From an uncultured Alphaproteobacteria bacterium (GTDB taxonomy: Bacteria > Pseudomonadota > Alphaproteobacteria > HIMB59 > GCA-002718135): a DNA stretch of 41,308 nucleotides. The stretch lies in NCBI GenBank assembly GCA_902511405.1, contig CABXEZ010000010.1:1-41308 (forward strand), read 5' to 3'. Positions 35,508 to 41,308 of this stretch are shown in pieces (positions within the stretch are counted from its first letter, which is position 1; each line of letters opens with the position of its first letter). The notes under the pieces are model-generated. The model did no database searches. It was not told the DNA's origin and saw only the letters and a program-made list of their open reading frames with translations. Both the position numbers and the translations under genes were made by a program.

Positions 35508-36167
35508 TTAAGGAGTAAACCAAAAATAATCTCCATTATATTCTGTTTCAGCAAATAATTTTTTCCATTCTTCAACGTGTAGAATGGTTTTAGCAGTAAG
35601 ATTCCAGTTATACATTATTTCTTTCTCATATGCATTTCTATATGCATCAACAGTAATAAAAGAATTTTTTTTAGTGACACGAGTTATTTCATTTAAAGAA
35701 TTTCTTAAATCATTATTTTCAAGATTATGAATTGTGGTTATTGATATAACTAAATCAAAAGAATTATCCTGAAATGGTAAGTTCTTTGCATTTCCAACAA
35801 TAAGATCACTCTTTAAATCTTCTATAGAGTTATTTATAGCATATTGACTTATATCTAATCCAGTAACTGATATATCTTTTAATTTTCTTTTAAAATCATA
35901 AAGCATGAAACCCTTGCCACAACCTATATCTAATATTTTAGATTTTTCTGATAGATTATAATAGTTGATAAAATCGTCAACTACTTTGTCCCAATACTTT
36001 ATATTATAATAATAACCTCCATAACCTGTGCTCCTATCTCCATCAAAAAAATCTTTATCAAATTTTCTAGCTATTTTTTGATGTTTCTCAGTTTTATGAT
36101 TTTTTCTAGAGTTAACATCCCTTTTTGTTTTAGGGTATTTTTCAAGTAAATTAATTTCAACACCCAT
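35508..36167 (-). CDS. Class I SAM-dependent methyltransferase
   Basis: A 219-residue Methyltransf_11/25-type enzyme. Its SAM site is ILDIGCGKGFML, followed by VTGLDISQYA (acidic ribose contact) and NLPFQDNSFDLVIS. The early SRKNHKTEKHQKIARKFDKDFFDGDRSTGYGGY region (about residues 20-55), with its D-RSTGYGGY segment, also occurs in operon-linked sugar methyltransferases I recall, but I cannot name the subfamily. It probably methylates an intermediate or product of the operon. Spacing to neighbours is 10 bp and 2 bp. Confidence 0.82.
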   Translation of the reverse strand: MGVEINLLEKYPKTKRDVNSRKNHKTEKHQKIARKFDKDFFDGDRSTGYGGYYYNIKYWDKVVDDFINYYNLSEKSKILDIGCGKGFMLYDFKRKLKDISVTGLDISQYAINNSIEDLKSDLIVGNAKNLPFQDNSFDLVISITTIHNLENNDLRNSLNEITRVTKKNSFITVDAYRNAYEKEIMYNWNLTAKTILHVEEWKKLFAETEYNGDYFWFTP

Positions 36168-36169
36168 TA

Positions 36170-37111
36170 TTATTTATCCAACTTAAGTTTTTTCATCCAT
36201 TTAACAGTGTAGCTACTATCTAAGACTTTAAGTTCTCTTTTGTTATTTTTTTCAATAATTTGATTAACTGCATAATCAATATTAAATTTAGGTTTAAATT
36301 TAGTTGCTATAAGCTTTGATGAGTCCAGTCTATAAGACCTAATGTCATTTGTCTTAGTATATACAATTTTACAATTTATCTTCTTTGCAATTTTTTTGGC
36401 GATTTTTTCAATAGAAATATTCTCAAATCCGGCATTATATATTCCTGGTTTAATATTCTTTTTTATAAAATGAATATAAATACTATTAAGATCATCAATG
36501 TGAATTGTTGGTCTGAATTGCTTTCCACCGAACACAGTAATTTTACCTTTTTTTATTGCTTGAAGAGTTAACATATTAACTGTCAAATCAAATCTCATTC
36601 TTTTGCTTAAACCACAAACGGTTGCTGGTCTTATACAATAAATCTGCATTAAGTCTTTATAACTAAGGAAAATTCTCTCTGCTACCATTTTTGTTTTATT
36701 ATAAGTTGAAATTGGATTTAAACTTAATTTTTCATGAACTTTAAATTCTTTTTTTACCCCATAGACACTTCCAGAACTTGCATAAATTAATTTTTTAATT
36801 CCCGCGCGAACTGATAAATCTGCAATTAGGTATGATGATAAAACATTTATTTCCCAAGATAGTACTGGATTAAGTTCTACTGAAGGGTCATTTGCAATAT
36901 TTGCTAAATGAATAACATAATCATAATTTTTAAAATCTTCTAAGTTTAAACTTCTTATATCTTTTTTAATGTTTAAAAGTTTTTTATGTTTTCCTAAATA
37001 GTTTCCAAACCATCTGTTATCTATTACTTTTACAAAATAACCTTCCTCAAGAAGATCTAATACCAGATTTGTCCCCACATAACCACATCCACCTAAAACA
37101 ATGATTTTCAT
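36170..37111 (-). CDS. NAD-dependent epimerase/dehydratase (extended SDR)
   Basis: A 313-residue nucleotide-sugar SDR. The cofactor motif is GGCGYVGTN, with an acidic strand end in VIDNRWFGN. The active site has SSGSVYG and the YxxxK pair as YNKTK, and RPTIHIDD is the late conserved motif. The RWFGN segment after the first acidic residue is characteristic of a UDP-glucose 4-epimerase-like subgroup common in polysaccharide loci. Its substrate here is unknown; it follows the HldE-like gene by one base. Confidence 0.87.
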   Translation of the reverse strand: MKIIVLGGCGYVGTNLVLDLLEEGYFVKVIDNRWFGNYLGKHKKLLNIKKDIRSLNLEDFKNYDYVIHLANIANDPSVELNPVLSWEINVLSSYLIADLSVRAGIKKLIYASSGSVYGVKKEFKVHEKLSLNPISTYNKTKMVAERIFLSYKDLMQIYCIRPATVCGLSKRMRFDLTVNMLTLQAIKKGKITVFGGKQFRPTIHIDDLNSIYIHFIKKNIKPGIYNAGFENISIEKIAKKIAKKINCKIVYTKTNDIRSYRLDSSKLIATKFKPKFNIDYAVNQIIEKNNKRELKVLDSSYTVKWMKKLKLDK

Positions 37112-37112
37112 T

Positions 37113-38627
37113 TTATTTTAATAGATATTCTATATTTTTGATAAGTTGGTTTTTACTAATTGAAGATTCTGTGCCAATATTGCTTATTGAATCTCCTGCA
37201 GCAATATTACTTACAAATAAAGAAAAAAGATCATTAAATTCAAAAAAAATTAATATTGAGGCTATCCCAAATAATGTATCTCCAGCACCAATTCTATCCA
37301 CTATTTCATATGCAAAAGCTGGACAATCGATTTTTTTATTTTTTGAATATAATTTTGAACCTTTGTTTCCTTTTGTAATTATTATTTTTTTAAACTTTAT
37401 CAATTTCTTTAGATTAGATATTAATTTGTCATTATTCTCTTCCCTTGTTCTAATATAATTCCTTAACTCTCTCTCATGTAAGCATAGTAAATCAACTTTT
37501 TTATATTTTTCTATTTTTTGAAAATTTTGATTCAGAGCATTAAGTTGCAGGTTTAAAGCTAAGTATTTTGCATTTGATTCTAAAAAATTTATTATTTTTT
37601 TTGTAAACAATCCATGACCATAATCTGCCAAAACAACTAAATCATATTTTTTTATAATTTTTTTTAATTTATTAATCATTATATTTTCATTTTTCTCATC
37701 TAAATCCTCATCATTTAAATCATAAATTGCTGCTAATTTCCTGCCTGAGTATTCATCTAAGAGTCTAGATTTAATAATTGTGGGACTATTTTTTTTATTA
37801 ACAAAATTTAACTTAATTTTTTTACCTAATTTTTTAGTAATAAAATTTTTTTCCTCCTTTTTGTCTCCTAAAAAAGTCAGTAGCTCTACTGTATTACAGA
37901 ACTTAGATATTGAATTGGCAATAGAAATAGAGCCGCCTGCATATTTTTCACTTTTAATTTTTTTATTAACCATAACTGGTTCTTTTCCTGATTTACCTAT
38001 AGCTTCACAAAAAATATATTCATCAATTATAACTTCACCAATAACTAAAACTTTTAATTTATTTAGTTTTTTAAGCTGAGATGTGAAATTTTTTTTACTA
38101 AATTTCGACTTTAGTTTTTTAATAATTTGCCCTTGTTCTTTTGTAAAGCTAACAAAGTTATCATTGAGTAATTGTGTAGAGCTAAATATTTTACCAGATG
38201 TAAATTGTGTAAGGCCATTATTTTTTTTAACAGCCTTTTTTTCTTTTACTAAATTTATATCTTTAGTTTTTTCTTTATAGTCCTGACCTTTTATATAGAA
38301 ATTTGGTTTGATAATATTTATTAATTTTACTGCATCTGCACTTTCATTTATGAACACAAAATCAACAATCTCTAAGTTAGCAAGAGTAAATGCTCTAATA
38401 TTATGTTTGAATACAGGTTTAAAAGGACCTTTATTTACATACTGATCGGCAGTTAGAGACACTATTAATATTTCGCCATAACTTTTAGCTTCTTTGAAAT
38501 ACTCTATGTGTCCAGGATGTAACAAATCAAACACACCATGACAAAGAACAATCTTTCTATTTCTTAATTTTGATATCTTTGAAATAAGCTTATTATGATC
38601 TAATATCTTCTTTTCATTAAGGGCCAT
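37113..38627 (-). CDS. HldE-like bifunctional protein with inverted order: nucleotidyltransferase then PfkB kinase
   Basis: A 504-residue fusion of two activation enzymes. Residues about 25-155 form an RfaE-type nucleotidyltransferase domain with HxGH as HPGH (37-40) and a C-terminal IKGQDYK signature. Residues about 185-504 form a ribokinase/PfkB domain with YAGGSISIANSI and the catalytic GAGD at 447-450. E. coli HldE has the kinase first, so the order is reversed. It probably phosphorylates a sugar and couples it to a nucleotide. It is the first gene of the ten-gene operon. No gmhA or gmhB is nearby, so heptose is not assured. Confidence 0.88.
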   Translation of the reverse strand: MALNEKKILDHNKLISKISKLRNRKIVLCHGVFDLLHPGHIEYFKEAKSYGEILIVSLTADQYVNKGPFKPVFKHNIRAFTLANLEIVDFVFINESADAVKLINIIKPNFYIKGQDYKEKTKDINLVKEKKAVKKNNGLTQFTSGKIFSSTQLLNDNFVSFTKEQGQIIKKLKSKFSKKNFTSQLKKLNKLKVLVIGEVIIDEYIFCEAIGKSGKEPVMVNKKIKSEKYAGGSISIANSISKFCNTVELLTFLGDKKEEKNFITKKLGKKIKLNFVNKKNSPTIIKSRLLDEYSGRKLAAIYDLNDEDLDEKNENIMINKLKKIIKKYDLVVLADYGHGLFTKKIINFLESNAKYLALNLQLNALNQNFQKIEKYKKVDLLCLHERELRNYIRTREENNDKLISNLKKLIKFKKIIITKGNKGSKLYSKNKKIDCPAFAYEIVDRIGAGDTLFGIASILIFFEFNDLFSLFVSNIAAGDSISNIGTESSISKNQLIKNIEYLLK

Positions 38628-38717
38628 ATGAGTGTTAGGAATTACAACTTTTTAATATTTTTCGCAAACTATTAATAAGATATAATAATTATCTGTTAAA
38701 TACTATAATAAATTAAC
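38628..38717. promoter_or_regulatory. Divergent promoter region of the two right-hand operons
   Basis: A 90-bp gap between the starts of the ten-gene minus operon and the plus-strand SDR cluster. On the plus strand TATAAT occurs at 38681-38686 and again at 38704-38709. On the minus strand TTAACA (38693-38698, read in reverse) is followed after about 17 bases by ATTAAT. These are plausible promoter elements, but the background is so A/T-rich that none is certain. Confidence 0.4.
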
Positions 38718-39476
38718 ATGCAGAAAAAAAATATAATTATAACTGGTGGCGCAACAGGCTTTGGTAAGGCCATTTTAGATGTTTTCCTAAAAAATGATTG
38801 CAAAATTATTATAACTTCAAGAAGTCAAAAAAAAATTGATAATTTAAATATAGATCTTCCAAAAAATTATAAAAATAAAGTGTATTATTTTAATACTAAA
38901 TTAGAAAATGAAAATGATATTGATGAACTTTTAGAATACTCACAAAAAACATTTAATAATAAAATTGATTGTATAATTAATAATGCTTCTTTAAGTTTGA
39001 CAGGTAAATTTAAGGATATTCCTTATTATGAATATAAAAAAGCATTTAATTTAAATTTTTTATTAATATCTTACCTAATAAAAAAAATACTTGTTATTAA
39101 TAATTTTAATAATATTAAAGTTGTAAATATATTAGGAGGGAGTATAAATGTGGGTATTCCTTATTCATCAAGTTACTCTCTGACCAAACTGACATTAAAA
39201 GTTTTTACCGAAATTTTAAAAATGGAAGATTCAAATTTGGAATTAATATTGTTTCATCCAGGCCCTCTTAATACAGGTATAGAAAATAGAAAATTGTATG
39301 GTTTTAAGTTAAATCCTATAAAATCGCTAGTAAGAAAAGATCCTCATATTATAGCAAATAAATTTTATAAAGATTTATGCAGAGGTAAAAAAATAATTAA
39401 TTATTCAAAATTTCAAAATATTCTTCTATTAATTTATATTTTTTTTCCAAAAATGATAAGCAGGTTAGTAAAATGA
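38718..39476 (+). CDS. Short-chain dehydrogenase/reductase (classical SDR)
   Basis: A 252-residue classical SDR with the cofactor motif GGATGFGKA, TSRSQ after the second strand (suggesting NADP), NNASL in the NNAG position, a serine region at ILGGSINVG and the YxxxK pair as YSLTK. HPGPLNT follows as usual. With two DprE1-like oxidases in the island, a DprE2-like partner role is conceivable but not shown. It is the first of four plus-strand genes joined by ATGA/TAATG overlaps. Confidence 0.85.
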   Translation: MQKKNIIITGGATGFGKAILDVFLKNDCKIIITSRSQKKIDNLNIDLPKNYKNKVYYFNTKLENENDIDELLEYSQKTFNNKIDCIINNASLSLTGKFKDIPYYEYKKAFNLNFLLISYLIKKILVINNFNNIKVVNILGGSINVGIPYSSSYSLTKLTLKVFTEILKMEDSNLELILFHPGPLNTGIENRKLYGFKLNPIKSLVRKDPHIIANKFYKDLCRGKKIINYSKFQNILLLIYIFFPKMISRLVK

Positions 39477-40330
39477 TTTGTGATCATCATGTTTATTATG
39501 ACGAGGCATATTTAAATGTTGATAGTTTATTAGATGTATTAAAAAAAAATCGAATTAATAATGCAATACTTAGCCCCCCATGTACAAAAGGCAAGGAGCC
39601 AAAAAAATCTGAACTTATGTATTCATTTCAAAGAAAATTATTGTCAAATGAATTTGGTTATTTTTTTTCTAAATTAATTTCTAATTCATTTTATAACAAT
39701 AAAAATGAGCTAAAATTATTTTGGAAAATTTTTTCTGGAAATAAAAATTTAAAAAAAATAATAAATCCAACAAATGAAAATTTGTATAGTAAGATAATTA
39801 ATAGTGAAAATCTTAATATGTGGTATTGGATTAACCCAAACTCAAGTATAAGCTTAAATGAACATCAAAATAAAATAGAAAAAATGAAAAATAAAATTTT
39901 TGGTTTTAAATTTCATTTGTATTGGCATAATTTTGAAATTTCTAGTTTATTAGAATATCAAGAATTGGCCAATAAGTATGGTTTTCCTATTTATATTATT
40001 TTAGATTATATTGATGCTGTTGAACTTGAGTATTTTCTTAAAAATAATAAATTTAAAAAAATTTTGTTCGGGTATGGAGGATTTCCAATGTTTAAAAAAT
40101 GTTGGCAAAAAATAATTAATTTTGAAAATTGCTTTATAGACTTGGCAAGTAATCATATAGATACATATATTATAAATAAAATACTCCATATTTTCCCAAT
40201 TGATAGAGTAATATTTTCTAGTGATTGCCCTTATAATTTTGAGGATAAAAACAATATTTTTGATTATCAATTATTTAAAAATCGTATTAATTCTGATAAA
40301 TTTAATACATTAGTTAAAAACAAATTATGA
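39473..40330 (+). CDS. Amidohydrolase-family (Amidohydro_2-like) TIM-barrel protein
   Basis: A 285-residue probable metal-dependent hydrolase or decarboxylase. The N-terminal CDHHVYYDE contains an HxH-like pair (D-H-H), a GFKFHLYWH segment lies mid-barrel, and the late FSSDCPY carries the aspartate typical of amidohydrolase-related proteins. Some metal ligands are not clearly identifiable, so activity is uncertain. Its place between two SDR genes in a glycan island is unusual. It overlaps both neighbours by 4 bp. Confidence 0.65.
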   Translation: MICDHHVYYDEAYLNVDSLLDVLKKNRINNAILSPPCTKGKEPKKSELMYSFQRKLLSNEFGYFFSKLISNSFYNNKNELKLFWKIFSGNKNLKKIINPTNENLYSKIINSENLNMWYWINPNSSISLNEHQNKIEKMKNKIFGFKFHLYWHNFEISSLLEYQELANKYGFPIYIILDYIDAVELEYFLKNNKFKKILFGYGGFPMFKKCWQKIINFENCFIDLASNHIDTYIINKILHIFPIDRVIFSSDCPYNFEDKNNIFDYQLFKNRINSDKFNTLVKNKL

Positions 40331-41019
40331 GGAATGTTAATGTTATTATTGGGGTCTCAATGGGCCTTGGAAAAGAACTTTTTAAATCACTATCACTAAA
40401 AGAAAAAACTTTTGGATTAACTTCAAAAAAAAATTTAACAAACAACAATATTTTTTATTTTCCTTATTTTGATATAAATGCAAAATATAATGAAGTTTTA
40501 TCTAAGCTCGTATTTGCTTTAGAAAATATAAATTTTGAAAATATATCTATTTTTTTTAATAGTGCAATTTATGATAAAAAAAACGATAGCTATTATGATA
40601 AAATTAAAATTTTAAATGTTAATTTTTTTAACCAAATGATTGCTTATGAATGTTTAAAAAAAAAATTTAATTCTAAAAAATTTAAACTAATTTTTTTTTC
40701 AAGTTTTGAAGTCTATAATTCAAAATCGACTTTAAACTATTATAAAGTATCAAAACAAATGTATATTGAAGAATATCAAAGATTAAAAAACAACAAAGAT
40801 TTGATAGTAAAGTTATTTATAATTGGTGGAATAAAAACTGAAACATACAATAAAAACATTTTAACTAAAAAAAGAAGTTTTTTGAGAAATTTTTTAGCAA
40901 GTAACTTGGACATTTCTAATAAATATATTATTGATGAAGCTCAAAAAAATACAACTAAAATATATTTTTATCCAGCAAGGTATTATATTATAAATAAATT
41001 AAGATTGATTTTAAAATAA
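40327..41019 (+). CDS. Divergent SDR-fold protein
   Basis: A 230-residue short SDR-like protein. The N-terminal GVSMGLGKEL corresponds to the cofactor motif, an FFNSAI segment to NNAG, FFSSFEVY to the catalytic serine strand and YKVSK to YxxxK. Residues in the N-terminal strand are shortened and the rest is poorly conserved and Lys/Asn-rich. It is probably an active oxidoreductase on a sugar-like substrate. It is coupled to the amidohydrolase before it and to the membrane protein after it. Confidence 0.72.
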   Translation: MRNVNVIIGVSMGLGKELFKSLSLKEKTFGLTSKKNLTNNNIFYFPYFDINAKYNEVLSKLVFALENINFENISIFFNSAIYDKKNDSYYDKIKILNVNFFNQMIAYECLKKKFNSKKFKLIFFSSFEVYNSKSTLNYYKVSKQMYIEEYQRLKNNKDLIVKLFIIGGIKTETYNKNILTKKRSFLRNFLASNLDISNKYIIDEAQKNTTKIYFYPARYYIINKLRLILK

Positions 41020-41308
41020 TGTTTAATTTAACTGAATTTTTAATTCTGCAATTTTCAATAATTTTACTGATTATATTGTCATCATTTTTAATTAAAAAAA
41101 ATTTTATTAAAATTGTTATATTTCTTCCATTAGTTTTTAATTTATTTTTTTTTTTAATTGAGGATAGGCAGTTAGAATTCCTATTTTTAAACTTATCTTT
41201 TTTTATTGTTTTTTTAGAATTTTATTCATTAATAACTAGAGGTTTTTCAATTTCTTTAATACTTACTCTAAAAAATAATTTTTCAATTAATACAAAAAAT
41301 AAATTATT
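41019..41308 (+). CDS. Hydrophobic membrane protein, 5' part (3' end outside window)
   Basis: The frame opens at ATG 41019, overlapping the previous stop as TAATG, and stays open to the window end (96 codons). The translation begins MFNLTEFLILQFSIILLI and shows three hydrophobic stretches separated by short charged loops (SFLIKKNF, IEDRQLE), typical of a polytopic inner-membrane protein. It may be a transporter, polymerase or GT-C protein of the island; the family cannot be told from this fragment. Confidence 0.65.
   Translation, partial: MFNLTEFLILQFSIILLIILSSFLIKKNFIKIVIFLPLVFNLFFFLIEDRQLEFLFLNLSFFIVFLEFYSLITRGFSISLILTLKNNFSINTKNKL

Noticed and set aside
37138-38280. Three plus-strand reading frames of 65-106 codons inside the HldE-like gene
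   Set aside because: They are antisense to a well-supported gene with catalytic motifs and show only hydrophobic, Leu/Phe-rich shadow translation typical of AT-rich antisense frames.
27773-38627. A dTDP-rhamnose or standard LPS heptose operon
   Set aside because: No RmlA/C/D set and no GmhA/GmhB are present, and the E1 pair and FAD oxidase have no role in those pathways.
11204-41308. Integrase, insertion sequence or CRISPR array explaining the island
   Set aside because: No recombinase-like protein, terminal inverted repeats or regularly spaced repeats were found on either strand within the window.

Overview
The window looks like a chromosomal segment of a very AT-rich, streamlined alphaproteobacterium, most likely of the SAR11/Pelagibacterales type. 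The evidence is the extreme A/T content, gene spacing of a few bases or overlapping start/stop codons almost everywhere, the PBP1A-prfB pairing at the left end, an alphaproteobacterial MnmA N-terminus (MNSL.F), a sufBCDS-sufT-sufA operon and an alphaproteobacterial-type tRNA-Met. The lineage is inferred from gene order and motifs, not from a database search.

Region 1 (1-11203) is core genome. It holds the 3' part of a class A penicillin-binding protein, prfB with a programmed +1 frameshift, tyrS and an alpha/beta hydrolase on the minus strand, mnmA, and the six-gene Suf iron-sulfur assembly operon. The operon is preceded by a 20-bp palindrome resembling an Irr/ICE iron box. A tRNA-Met(CAT) gene closes the block.

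Region 2 (11209 to the right edge) starts 5 bp after the tRNA. It is a visibly more AT-rich surface-glycan island running past the window end. Its left part (11.2-15.9 kb) encodes a GT2 glycosyltransferase and a CDP-sugar set: glucose-1-phosphate cytidylyltransferase, CDP-glucose 4,6-dehydratase, a zinc-binding C-methyltransferase and an SDR reductase. Together these could make a C-methyl-branched CDP-6-deoxyhexose. The middle part (15.9-27.8 kb) mixes envelope decoration and membrane enzymes: an AT3-SGNH O-acyltransferase, a membrane-anchored SGNH esterase, two methyltransferase/GT2-type genes, a DegT aminotransferase, a DprE1-like FAD oxidase, a flippase-like LPG_synthase_TM protein and a YfhO/GT-C-like membrane protein split by a frameshift.

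The right part is a ten-gene minus-strand operon (38627 down to 27773) plus a divergent plus-strand cluster (38718 to the edge). The operon combines an HldE-like protein with inverted domain order, two sugar SDRs, a methyltransferase, an orphan two-subunit ThDP-dependent E1 enzyme, two tandem DegT aminotransferases, a zinc alcohol dehydrogenase and a second DprE1-like oxidase. It reads as one complete pathway to an unusual activated amino sugar or cyclitol and is the best candidate here for an undescribed system. No integrase, IS element, CRISPR array, rRNA or Wzx/Wzy gene was recognised, and no gene-free stretch exceeds about 105 bases.
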